NCBI GenBank assembly: GCA_023262365.1
Contig: JALRBF010000287.1
Span: 1 to 7,890 of the forward strand
DNA length: 7,890 nt
Origin: Burkholderiaceae bacterium
GTDB lineage: Bacteria; Pseudomonadota; Gammaproteobacteria; Burkholderiales; Burkholderiaceae_C
Direction: 5' to 3'
Below are positions 1 to 6,009 of this stretch, piece by piece. Under the pieces are notes generated by a model. That model worked only from the letters and a program-made list of their open reading frames with translations, was not told the DNA's origin and did no database searches. Position 1 is the stretch's first letter. Each line of letters starts with the position of its first letter. The position numbers were made by a program, and so were the translations under genes.

Positions 1-165
1 GAGCAATATCTCACCCCGGAAATCCTGTGGCTGATCTGCCCCTTGCTGCTGTACATGGTCACCCGCATCTGGCTGCTCGGGGTTGGCGTATCTCCTGGAA
101 TACGCCGACGAGGCACGGCCCGAGGACCAAGTGTTTGTAAGCCACGGCGTACAGGTGTTGATTGA
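1..165 (+). pseudogene. C-terminal fragment of a UbiA-like prenyltransferase, cut and read out of frame
   Basis: Frame 1 is open from the window edge to a TGA at 163-165. Its first 26 residues are hydrophobic and aromatic-rich ([13 protein letters not shown], then [11 protein letters not shown]). This resembles the last membrane helix of bacterial UbiA-family polyprenyl-transferases, whose tails commonly read P-x-x-LW-x-x-CPLLLYW-x-x-R-x-W followed by a short hydrophilic DDPVVFA-type end. That end is missing: after about base 79 the frame reads arginine-rich nonsense, because the DNA is now iscA in another frame. So only bases 1 to about 79 are real prenyltransferase sequence. The family call comes from memory of the tail motif on 26 residues; another polytopic membrane protein is possible. 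UbiA-type enzymes transfer prenyl groups at the inner membrane, but nothing in this piece shows the substrate. Confidence 0.45.
71..79. other. Breakpoint with 9-base microhomology between prenyltransferase and iscA
   Basis: The string ggctgctcg can be read two ways. In frame 1 it continues the membrane protein (I-W-L-L). In frame 2 it encodes the Gly-Cys-Ser start of the conserved IscA motif GCSGLAY. Upstream of it only the prenyltransferase reading makes sense, and frame 2 has a TGA at 32-34; downstream only the IscA reading makes sense. This is what a join within a short shared sequence looks like. Whether it exists in the cell or arose during amplification or assembly cannot be told from the sequence. 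Confidence 0.6.
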
Positions 166-295
166 CCCCAAAAGCCTGACCTATCTGGACGGCACCGAGC
201 TTGATTTTGTGCGTGAGGGTTTGAACGAGGGCTTTCGATTTGTTAACCCCAACGAGCGCGACCGCTGCGGCTGCGGTGAATCGTTTCGGGTTTAA
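71..295 (+). CDS. iscA: IscA, A-type iron-sulfur carrier, 5'-truncated
   Basis: IscA is a small cytoplasmic A-type carrier of the ISC pathway that accepts Fe-S clusters or iron and passes them to apo-proteins. The reading frame from 71 gives [14 protein letters not shown] and ends [10 protein letters not shown]. It therefore keeps all three cluster-ligand cysteines: Cys in GCSG (codon 74-76) and the C-terminal Cys-Gly-Cys. About 74 residues remain of a family length near 107, so roughly the first 33 residues are missing, replaced by the prenyltransferase fragment. The frame closes upstream at a TGA (32-34). The only possible start is a TTG at 83, which lies inside the conserved motif and has no ribosome site, so this is not a functional start. 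The 3' end is normal, and hscB follows after 23 bases. If the join is artefactual, the genomic copy is presumably complete and preceded by iscU. Confidence 0.85.
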   Translation, partial: GCSGLAYLLEYADEARPEDQVFVSHGVQVLIDPKSLTYLDGTELDFVREGLNEGFRFVNPNERDRCGCGESFRV

Positions 296-318
296 GCCCC
301 AATTTAGTCCACGCCGCC

Positions 319-840
319 GTGAATTTAACCGACGACGATTTTGCGTTGTTCCAATTGCCGCTGCAGTTTGATGTAGACAGCGAGGCCTTGGAGCGCGCGC
401 GCCAGGCCTTGCAGCTGCGTTGCCACCCCGACCGCTTTGTGGGCCAGGGCGCTGCCGCGCAGCGCGTGGCCATGCAGTGGTCGGTGCGCATCAACGAAGC
501 CTACGCGCGGCTGCGCGCCCCGCTTGAGCGTGCCATTTACCTATGCCAGCTCGCCGGGTATGACCCGCGCCAAACCGCCCAAGCGGCGCTGCCGCCTGAG
601 TTGCTGATGCAGCACATGCAGTGGCGCGAGCAACTTGACGACGCCCACGGCCAAGCTCAGGCGCTGCTGGCGTTGCAGGGCGAGGTGCAGCAAGAGCACA
701 CGCAACGCTGGCAGGCCGTGGCCGCGGCGCTGAATCAGCAGCCCGTGCAGGCCAAAGAGGCAGCCCAGCACCTGCAGGCGTTGATGTTTATTGAAAAACT
801 GATGGCAGAGATTGCCCAGCACCAGGAGGCAACGGCCTAA
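319..840 (+). CDS. hscB: HscB, J-domain co-chaperone of ISC assembly
   Basis: HscB (Hsc20) is the cytoplasmic J-protein that brings the cluster-loaded scaffold IscU to HscA and stimulates HscA's ATPase. The 173 residues match the usual 170-176. An N-terminal J-domain (about 1-75) carries the His-Pro-Asp triad at 36-38, which is essential for Hsp70 stimulation. The C-terminal three-helix domain (about 85-170) has LM-x-x-M-x-W-R-E at 96-104 and Phe157, aligning with the IscU-binding patch known in E. coli HscB. The start is GTG at 319, the only plausible start in this frame, and it fits the typical MNL-x-x-x-D-F opening; no Shine-Dalgarno sequence is visible before it. It lies 23 bases after iscA, and its TAA shares one base with the hscA ATG (TAATG), which indicates coupled translation. 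Confidence 0.96.
   Translation: MNLTDDDFALFQLPLQFDVDSEALERARQALQLRCHPDRFVGQGAAAQRVAMQWSVRINEAYARLRAPLERAIYLCQLAGYDPRQTAQAALPPELLMQHMQWREQLDDAHGQAQALLALQGEVQQEHTQRWQAVAAALNQQPVQAKEAAQHLQALMFIEKLMAEIAQHQEATA
824..829 (+). promoter_or_regulatory. Strong ribosome binding site for hscA
   Basis: AGGAGG, a full match to the anti-Shine-Dalgarno core, lies within the last codons of hscB, 10 bases before the hscA ATG at 840. It supports that start and shows that hscA can load ribosomes independently as well as by coupling through the TAATG overlap. It is the strongest such site in the window. Confidence 0.75.
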
Positions 841-2699
841 TGCTTTTGCAAATTGCCGAACCCGGCCAGTCGCCCGACCCGCATCAGCGGCGCGTGGCCG
901 TGGGGATTGACCTGGGCACCACGCACTCGTTGGTGGCCGCCATGCGCCACGGCTTGCCCACGTGCTTGCCCGACGCGCAGGGCCGCACCTTGCTGCCGAG
1001 CGCGGTGCGTGTGACGGCCAAGGGCCGCGTGGTGGGCCACGACGCGCTGCAGGCGCAAGTGAGCGCCGCGGGCGAAGTGGTGACGTCGTTTAAGCGCCTG
1101 ATGGGGCGCAGCCGCCGTGACGTGCAGCAAGCCCAGCGCTTGCCTTACCGGTTGCTTGACGGCGAGGGCATGGTGTCGGTTGAGACCGACCACGGCGTTG
1201 TCTCGCCCGTGCAGCTTAGCGCCGAGGTGCTGGCCGTGTTGCGCCAGCGTGCCGAAGACAGCTTTGACAGCACCTTGTACGGCGCAGTGATTACGGTGCC
1301 GGCGTACTTTGACGACGCGCAGCGCCAAGCCACCAAAGACGCCGCGCAGCTCGCCGGCCTTGAGGTGCTGCGCCTTATTAACGAGCCCACCGCCGCAGCC
1401 ATTGCCTACGGGCTGGACCAAGGCAGCGAGGGCGTGTACGTGATTTACGACTTGGGTGGCGGCACCTTTGATGTCTCGGTGCTGCGCCTGCAGCGTGGCC
1501 TGTTTGAGGTGCTGGCCACCGCTGGCAACACCCAGCTCGGTGGCGACGACTACGACTTGGCGCTGCTTGACTGGGTGATTGCCCGCCACCAACTGGACGC
1601 CTCAACCTGGGACGCCGCCCAGCGCACCGCCTGGCTTGGCCAAGCCAAAGCATGCAAAGAGGCGTTATCGGGCGCCCAGCAGGGCGTGCCCTTGCACAGC
1701 CCCCAAGGTGAGGCGCTGGGGCAAGTAAGTCGTCTCGACCTAGCGCAGGCCGCGGCCACGTTGACCCAGGCCACGCTTGCGTGCGTGGCACAGGCCCTGA
1801 AAGACGCGGGTGTAACCCCAGCCAAAGTGGACGGCGTGGTGATGGTGGGCGGTGCCACGCGCATGCCATGCGTACAGCAAGCCGTGGCCGAGTACTTTGG
1901 CACGCCGCCGCTGAACAACCTGAACCCCGACGAGGTGGTGGCCCTTGGCGCGGCGCGTCAAGCGCATCAATTGGCTGGTTACACCAGCGAAGACAGCGTG
2001 CTGCTGCTTGACGTGACGCCGCTGACGCTTGGCCTAGAGACCATGGGCGGCGTGGTGGAGCCCATTGTGCCGCGCAACAGCACCTTGCCCATTGCCAAGG
2101 CGCAAGACTTCACCACCTTTGAAGACGGCCAAACCGCACTGGCCTTGCACGTGGTGCAAGGCGAGCGCGACATGGCGGCCGACTGCCGCAGCCTGGCTCG
2201 GTTTGAGCTGCGTGGCATACCGCCCATGGCAGCGGGGGCGGCACGCATCCGGGTGACGTTTACGGTAGACGCCGACGGCCTGCTGCAGGTTGAGGCGCTT
2301 GAGCAAACCACCGGCACCGCCGCGCGTATTGAAGTCAAACCCTCGTACGGTTTGTCTGACGATGAACTCAGCCGCATGCTGCAAGAAGGCTTTAGCCAAG
2401 CCCAGCACGACAAACAGGCGCGCGCCCTGGCCCAGGCACAGGTAGACGCCCGGCGACTGGTGCAAGCCACCCGCAGCGCGCTGGCGCAAGACGGCGCCCT
2501 ACTTGAGGCCGGCCAGCGGCAAGCTCTGTACGACCAAGCGGCCACGCTGGCCGAGCAAGCCGAGCACGGCACCGATGCCGCCGCGCTCGAGCAAGCCACG
2601 CAAGCGCTTAACCACGGCACCGAGGCGTTTGCCGCGCTGCGCATGAACCACCAAATTGGCCAAGCCTTAAGCGGGCAGCACGTGGAGTCCATTAAATGA
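840..2699 (+). CDS. hscA: HscA, Hsp70 chaperone of ISC assembly
   Basis: HscA is the specialised cytoplasmic Hsp70 that binds IscU and uses ATP to help transfer its nascent [2Fe-2S] cluster. The protein has 619 residues, normal for the family. The nucleotide-binding domain shows phosphate-1 GIDLGTTHS at 22-30, phosphate-2 DLGGGTFD at 204-211 and the adenosine loop VGGATRMP at 336-343. The interdomain linker VLLLDVTPL is at 387-395, where HscA proteins have LLLDV rather than the DnaK-type sequence. The substrate-binding beta domain follows, then an Ala/Gln-rich helical lid from about 500. The N-terminal extension before the first phosphate loop ([11 protein letters not shown]) is typical of proteobacterial HscA and separates it from DnaK. 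It overlaps hscB by 1 base and fdx by 4 (ATGA), so the chaperone pair and the ferredoxin are translated together. Confidence 0.97.
   Translation: MLLQIAEPGQSPDPHQRRVAVGIDLGTTHSLVAAMRHGLPTCLPDAQGRTLLPSAVRVTAKGRVVGHDALQAQVSAAGEVVTSFKRLMGRSRRDVQQAQRLPYRLLDGEGMVSVETDHGVVSPVQLSAEVLAVLRQRAEDSFDSTLYGAVITVPAYFDDAQRQATKDAAQLAGLEVLRLINEPTAAAIAYGLDQGSEGVYVIYDLGGGTFDVSVLRLQRGLFEVLATAGNTQLGGDDYDLALLDWVIARHQLDASTWDAAQRTAWLGQAKACKEALSGAQQGVPLHSPQGEALGQVSRLDLAQAAATLTQATLACVAQALKDAGVTPAKVDGVVMVGGATRMPCVQQAVAEYFGTPPLNNLNPDEVVALGAARQAHQLAGYTSEDSVLLLDVTPLTLGLETMGGVVEPIVPRNSTLPIAKAQDFTTFEDGQTALALHVVQGERDMAADCRSLARFELRGIPPMAAGAARIRVTFTVDADGLLQVEALEQTTGTAARIEVKPSYGLSDDELSRMLQEGFSQAQHDKQARALAQAQVDARRLVQATRSALAQDGALLEAGQRQALYDQAATLAEQAEHGTDAAALEQATQALNHGTEAFAALRMNHQIGQALSGQHVESIK
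2684..2687 (+). promoter_or_regulatory. Ribosome binding site for fdx
   Basis: GGAG inside the last codons of hscA sits 8 bases before the fdx ATG at 2696, which supports that start in the ATGA overlap. Confidence 0.55.
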
Positions 2700-3034
2700 C
2701 ACGCATCCAGGTGCTGCCGCACCCCGAATATTGTCCCGAAGGCAAAACCCTGGAGGCCACGCCCGGCGACTCGGTATGCGAAACGCTGCTGGAGCACGGC
2801 ATTGAAATCGAACACGCCTGCGAAATGGCCTGCGCCTGCACCACCTGCCACGTGGTGGTGCGCGAGGGCTTTGCCAGCTTGGGCGAACTTGACGAAAGCG
2901 AAGAAGACCTGCTGGACCGAGCCTGGGGCTTGGAGCCGCAGTCGCGCCTGAGTTGTCAAGCCATTGTGGGGCAGCAGCCGCTGGTTATTGACATACCGCG
3001 TTACTCCATCAACCACGCCAAAGAGCGACACTAG
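2696..3034 (+). CDS. fdx: ISC-type [2Fe-2S] ferredoxin
   Basis: This is an adrenodoxin-type [2Fe-2S] ferredoxin, the cytoplasmic electron donor for cluster assembly by IscS/IscU. The length is 112 residues, against 111 for E. coli Fdx. The ligand cysteines fall at exactly the E. coli positions: Cys42, Cys48, Cys51 and Cys87 (C-x5-C-x2-C-x35-C). Cys46 is the extra, non-ligand cysteine also seen in that family. Acidic stretches around 64-71 are the kind of surface used to dock redox partners. The C-terminus [13 protein letters not shown] closely matches the E. coli tail, which is characteristic of ISC ferredoxins. The ATG overlaps the hscA stop by 4 bases. An iscX gene often follows fdx in other bacteria, but none does here; dnaQ comes next after 21 bases. 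Confidence 0.97.
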   Translation: MTRIQVLPHPEYCPEGKTLEATPGDSVCETLLEHGIEIEHACEMACACTTCHVVVREGFASLGELDESEEDLLDRAWGLEPQSRLSCQAIVGQQPLVIDIPRYSINHAKERH

Positions 3035-3044
3035 GCGCATTCGG

Positions 3045-3050
3045 TACACT
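3045..3050 (+). promoter_or_regulatory. Possible -10 box for leaderless dnaQ transcription
   Basis: TACACT lies 5 bases before the dnaQ ATG. Transcription starting about 6 bases past the box would begin at the A of the ATG itself. No Shine-Dalgarno sequence lies in the 21-base gap, which fits a leaderless message. No good -35 element is seen at 16-18 bases upstream (the region reads aagagc-like), so this is a weak call; read-through from the isc operon would also serve dnaQ. Confidence 0.3.
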
Positions 3051-3055
3051 AAAGC

Positions 3056-3766
3056 ATGCGTCAAGTTGTTTTAGATACCGAAACCACCGGCCTCTCCGCG
3101 CAAGACGGAGACCGAATTTTAGAAATAGGCTGCGTAGAACTGGTGCAGCGCCGCCTAACCGGCAACACGCTGCACGTGTACATCAACCCCGAGCGCCAGA
3201 GCCACCCCGATGCGCTTAAGGTGCACGGCATCAGCGCCGACTTTTTGGCCGACAAACCCAAGTTTGCTGACATTGCCGAGAACCTGCTGAACTACCTGGC
3301 GGGGGCCGAGTTAATTATTCACAACGCACCGTTTGACGTGGGCTTTTTGGACCGCGAACTCGAGCGACTGGGGCGCGGCCCGCTGGCCCAGCACGTAAGC
3401 GGTGTGGTGGACAGCTTGGTACTGGCCAAAACACTTTACCCGGGCAAGCGCAACAGCCTCGATGCGTTGTGCGACCGCTTAGAAGTGGACAACTCGGGCC
3501 GCACCCTGCACGGCGCCTTGCTTGACGCCGAGCTGCTGGCCGAGGTGTATATTCGCCTCACTCGCGGGCAAGACGCCCTGGACATGGAAAACGAGGCCGC
3601 GCGCGGCCAAGACGACGCAGACGCCAGCCAGCCGCGGCTTGACCTGCGCGCGCTGGCGTTGCCGGTGGTGCCCCCCAGCGACACCGAATGGCAGGCGCAT
3701 CAGGCGCTGTTGGTCGACATGGAAAAGCTTGGCCAGCGCCCGGTGGCCTGGCCCACGCCGGGCTAG
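3056..3766 (+). CDS. dnaQ: DNA polymerase III epsilon subunit, 3'-5' proofreading exonuclease
   Basis: DnaQ removes misincorporated bases as part of the polymerase III core with alpha (DnaE) and theta. The 236 residues compare with 243 in E. coli. The DEDDh exonuclease signature is complete: Exo I DTETTG with Asp7 and Glu9, Exo II HNAPFD with Asp94, and Exo III HGALLDAELLA with His152 and Asp157 (E. coli D12, E14, D103, H162, D167). The exonuclease domain ends near residue 172. The remaining acidic, proline-containing tail (173-236) corresponds to the region that tethers epsilon to alpha. The ATG at 3056 gives the normal MRQVVLDTETTG start. The gene follows fdx by 21 bases on the same strand; no iron-sulfur link is implied. 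After it come 58 bases that hold the tRNA promoter and no clear terminator. Confidence 0.95.
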   Translation: MRQVVLDTETTGLSAQDGDRILEIGCVELVQRRLTGNTLHVYINPERQSHPDALKVHGISADFLADKPKFADIAENLLNYLAGAELIIHNAPFDVGFLDRELERLGRGPLAQHVSGVVDSLVLAKTLYPGKRNSLDALCDRLEVDNSGRTLHGALLDAELLAEVYIRLTRGQDALDMENEAARGQDDADASQPRLDLRALALPVVPPSDTEWQAHQALLVDMEKLGQRPVAWPTPG

Positions 3767-3809
3767 GATTGGGCGAAGGCCGACAGCGCAAAGGGCGTTG
3801 GCGATTGTT

Positions 3810-3815
3810 TATAAT
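3810..3815 (+). promoter_or_regulatory. Perfect TATAAT -10 box of the tRNA-Val promoter
   Basis: TATAAT stands out in the GC-rich sequence 9 bases before the tRNA, placing the transcription start near 3822 and leaving a leader of only a few bases before the mature 5' end at 3825. No convincing TTGACA-like -35 box is found at 16-18 bases upstream (that stretch reads gcgcaaag). TG at 3806-3807 is one base away from the extended -10 position. Confidence 0.6.
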
Positions 3816-3824
3816 GCGCGGCTT

Positions 3825-3899
3825 GGGCGATTAACTCAGCGGTAGAGTGCCACCTTCACACGGTGGAAGCCAGTGGTTCGATCCCACTATCGCCCACCA
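3825..3899 (+). tRNA. tRNA-Val, anticodon CAC
   Basis: A complete cloverleaf folds by eye. The acceptor stem GGGCGAT (3825-3831) pairs with ATCGCCC (3889-3895) over 7 perfect pairs. The D-stem is ACTC/GAGT (3834-3837, 3845-3848). The anticodon stem CCACC/GGTGG (3850-3854, 3862-3866) holds the loop TTCACAC, with CAC at 3857-3859. The T-stem AGTGG/CCACT (3872-3876, 3884-3888) holds the loop TTCGATC. Discriminator A3896 is followed by an encoded CCA (3897-3899). CAC reads the valine codon GUG, which is heavily used in the surrounding genes. The variable loop is short (5 bases). The last 13 bases overlap the 3' end of the aroQ-like gene on the other strand. Confidence 0.97.
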
Positions 3900-4336
3900 T
3901 CTTGCGCGCACTTAGATACCGCCGCGCGTAGCGCCAGCAAGTAGCTGTCCACCCCAAAGCCCACCACCTGCCCGGTTACCACCCCGGCCAGTACTGAGAC
4001 GTGGCGAAACGCTTCACGCGCGTGAATGTTGCTCATGTGCAGCTCCACCACGGGGCAGCTGAGCATCTCTAGCGCGTCGCGTATGGCGTAGCTGGTGTGC
4101 GTCCACGCCCCAGCGTTAATCAGCACGGCGTCGGTGCCGTCTTGCACGGCTTGGTGAATGCGCTCGCACATGGCGCCTTCGTGGTTGGTTTGAAAGGCTT
4201 CAACCCGCGCGCCAAGCGTTTGCCCAAGTTGCGCCAGTGCGTCGTTGATTTGATCCAGCGTGGTGCTGCCGTAGTGCGCGGGGTTACGCTTTCCAAACAT
4301 GTTGTGGTTCACCCCGTGCAGCATCAGTATGTTCAT
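3887..4336 (-). CDS. aroQ: Type II 3-dehydroquinate dehydratase, divergent AroQ-like protein
   Basis: Type II dehydroquinases are small dodecameric enzymes that interconvert 3-dehydroquinate and 3-dehydroshikimate. The 149 residues fit the family. Residues known to be catalytic or substrate-binding in the M. tuberculosis enzyme are present: Asn10, Arg17, Tyr22, Asn74, His80, Glu98, His100, Arg107 and Arg111. Motifs include NHEGAMCERIH (51-61), INAGAWTHTS (73-82) and ELHMSNIHAREAFRH (98-112). The N-terminal loop is unusual: LHGVNHNMFGKRNP replaces the common LNGPNLNLLG-x-REP. This suggests a subgroup away from the biosynthetic enzyme, perhaps one serving quinate or shikimate catabolism, though the position is shared with CoA and methionine genes. 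The ATG overlaps the ligase stop (ATGA) and has an AAGGA site. The last codons and the TAG lie antisense to the tRNA-Val 3' end. Confidence 0.88.
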   Translation of the reverse strand: MNILMLHGVNHNMFGKRNPAHYGSTTLDQINDALAQLGQTLGARVEAFQTNHEGAMCERIHQAVQDGTDAVLINAGAWTHTSYAIRDALEMLSCPVVELHMSNIHAREAFRHVSVLAGVVTGQVVGFGVDSYLLALRAAVSKCAQDGGR

Positions 4337-6003
4337 GCGTTGTCCTTGGTTGGCGGCACGGGCGCAGCGGCAGCGCGTTGCCTAAGTTCGAACTTTTGAA
4401 TTTTGCCAGTGGATGTTTTGGGTATGGGCTCAAAGCGTATGTCTTTGGGTACCTTGTAGCCCGCAAGCAACGCTTTGCAGTGCGCCACCAGCTCGGCGGC
4501 AGTTACCGTGGTTTGCGCGTGACATTCAACAAAGGCCACCGGGGTTTCGCCCCATTTGGCGTCGGGCTTGGCTACCACGGCGCACGCGGCGACGGCGGGG
4601 TGGCGGTACAGCGCATCTTCAACTTCGATCGAGCTGATATTTTCGCCACCCGAGATGATGATGTCTTTGCTTCGGTCTTTGATTTGCACGTAGCGGTCCG
4701 GGTGCAGCACCGCCAGGTCACCGGTGTGAAACCAGCCATCAGCCAGTGCCTTTTGCGTGCCTTGCGGGTTTTTTAGGTAGCCCTTCATCACGATGTTGCC
4801 GCGAAACATGATTTCGCCCATGGTTTGTCCGTCGGCGGGTACCTCTTGCATGGTCTCGGGGTCGCGCACGGTCATGCCGTCTTGCAGTTCGTAGCGCACG
4901 CCTTGGCGGGCGTTGAGGCGGGTTTGCTCGGCCACGTCTTGCTGCGCCCAGTGTGGGTGCTTGGCCGCCACGCAGGCCGGGCCATACACCTCGGTTAGGC
5001 CGTACACGTGGGTAATATCAAAGCCGATGTTGGCCATGCCCTCAATCATGGCCGCCGGCGGCGCCGCTCCCGCCACCATGCCTTTGACTTGCTGGGTGAT
5101 GCCTTGGCGCCACTCGGGCGGGGCAGCAAGCAATTGGTTGTGCACAATGGGCGCGGCGCAGTAGTGACTAACGGCGTAGCTTTGCATGGCCTGCAGCACC
5201 GCCTTGGCCTCTACCTTGCGCAAGCACACGTGGGTGCCCGCCAGCAGCGCCACGGTCCACGGAAAACACCACCCGTTGCAGTGAAACATGGGCAGCGTCC
5301 ACAAGTAGCGGGCAAAGTGGGGCATGTGCCAAGTCACGGCGTTGTTGACCGCGTTGAGGTACGCGCCTCGGTGGTGCGTGACCACGCCTTTGGGGTCGCC
5401 GGTGGTGCCCGAGGTGTAGCTTACGGCAATGGCGTCCCATTCGTCGGCTGGGCCGGGCCACTGGGTCAGCGGTTCGTGCCCGGCGAGCCAAGCTTCGTAG
5501 TTCAGCGATCCCACGGCGTGGTGCGGGCCGGGGTATTCGCTGTCGTGCACGTTAACCACCAGTGGGGTGCGGCCATGCTGCTGTTGAAGGTGCTGCAGCG
5601 CTTGCGCCATGACCGCGCCAAACTCGGTATCGGTAATCACCACCTCGGCCTCGCAATGCGCCATTTGCCACGCCAGCATGGCCGCATCAAGCCGGGTGTT
5701 GAGCGCGTTGAGCACCGCGCCCAGGGCAGGCACGGCGTAATGCGCCTCAATCATTTCTGGGGTGTTGGTGAGCATGACGCTGACCGTGCTGCCACGGGCC
5801 ACGCCATGCGCGGCCAAGGCGGCGGCCAAGCGGGCACTGCGTTCGTGGGTTTGGGCCCAGGTGTATTGGCGGCTGCCGTGTTGCACTGCAACGAGTTGCG
5901 GAAACACCTCGGCGCTGCGCTGCACAAAGGCCACCGGCGACAACGCCACGTGGTTGGCGTTGGTGCGGGGCAGGTGTTGTTGGTAAATGTTGGGCGGGTT
6001 CAT
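4333..6003 (-). CDS. AMP-forming acyl-CoA ligase, medium-chain/DmdB-like type
   Basis: This is a class I adenylate-forming (ANL) enzyme of 556 residues. It would activate a carboxylic acid with ATP to an acyl-adenylate and then form the CoA thioester. The AMP-binding P-loop YTSGTTGDPKG is at 196-206, the acyl-pocket motif FHCNGWCFPW at 240-249, and YGLTEVYGP at 334-342. WFHTGDL is at 424-430, the hinge region KDRSKDIIISGGENIS at 441-456, and the adenylation lysine Lys534 in STGKIQKFELR. The HCNGWCFPW motif marks the branch that includes medium-chain acyl-CoA ligases, plant AAE/BZO-type ligases and DmdB (3-methylmercaptopropionyl-CoA ligase); substrate cannot be read from sequence alone. There is no signal peptide or membrane segment, so it is cytoplasmic. 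Translation begins 6 bases after the metY stop without a Shine-Dalgarno sequence and ends in a 4-base overlap with aroQ. Confidence 0.93.
   Translation of the reverse strand: MNPPNIYQQHLPRTNANHVALSPVAFVQRSAEVFPQLVAVQHGSRQYTWAQTHERSARLAAALAAHGVARGSTVSVMLTNTPEMIEAHYAVPALGAVLNALNTRLDAAMLAWQMAHCEAEVVITDTEFGAVMAQALQHLQQQHGRTPLVVNVHDSEYPGPHHAVGSLNYEAWLAGHEPLTQWPGPADEWDAIAVSYTSGTTGDPKGVVTHHRGAYLNAVNNAVTWHMPHFARYLWTLPMFHCNGWCFPWTVALLAGTHVCLRKVEAKAVLQAMQSYAVSHYCAAPIVHNQLLAAPPEWRQGITQQVKGMVAGAAPPAAMIEGMANIGFDITHVYGLTEVYGPACVAAKHPHWAQQDVAEQTRLNARQGVRYELQDGMTVRDPETMQEVPADGQTMGEIMFRGNIVMKGYLKNPQGTQKALADGWFHTGDLAVLHPDRYVQIKDRSKDIIISGGENISSIEVEDALYRHPAVAACAVVAKPDAKWGETPVAFVECHAQTTVTAAELVAHCKALLAGYKVPKDIRFEPIPKTSTGKIQKFELRQRAAAAPVPPTKDNA
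4343..4347 (-). promoter_or_regulatory. Ribosome binding site for the aroQ-like gene
   Basis: AAGGA on the minus strand, inside the final codons of the acyl-CoA ligase, is 6 bases before the ATG. It is the only clear Shine-Dalgarno sequence among the genes of this minus-strand operon. Confidence 0.55.
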
Positions 6004-6009
6004 GCGGGT

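Noticed and set aside
83..295. TTG at 83 as a real start giving a 70-residue protein
   Set aside because: The TTG is the Leu codon inside the conserved GCSGLAY motif, has no ribosome site, and would drop the first ligand cysteine.
837..1592. 251-residue reading frame on the - strand
   Set aside because: It is antisense to the HscA nucleotide-binding domain, with His/Gln/Ala/Val-rich composition and no motif.
1979..3064. 361-residue reading frame on the - strand
   Set aside because: It is antisense to hscA and fdx and of low complexity (Ser/Ala/Arg-rich). The + strand products are unambiguous.
3769..3830. Repeated ttgggcga at 3769-3776 and 3823-3830, looking like an attachment-site duplication of the tRNA start
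   Set aside because: Only 8 bases are shared, there is no integrase or foreign gene between, and the match is at the tRNA 5' end. Chance in GC-rich sequence is enough.
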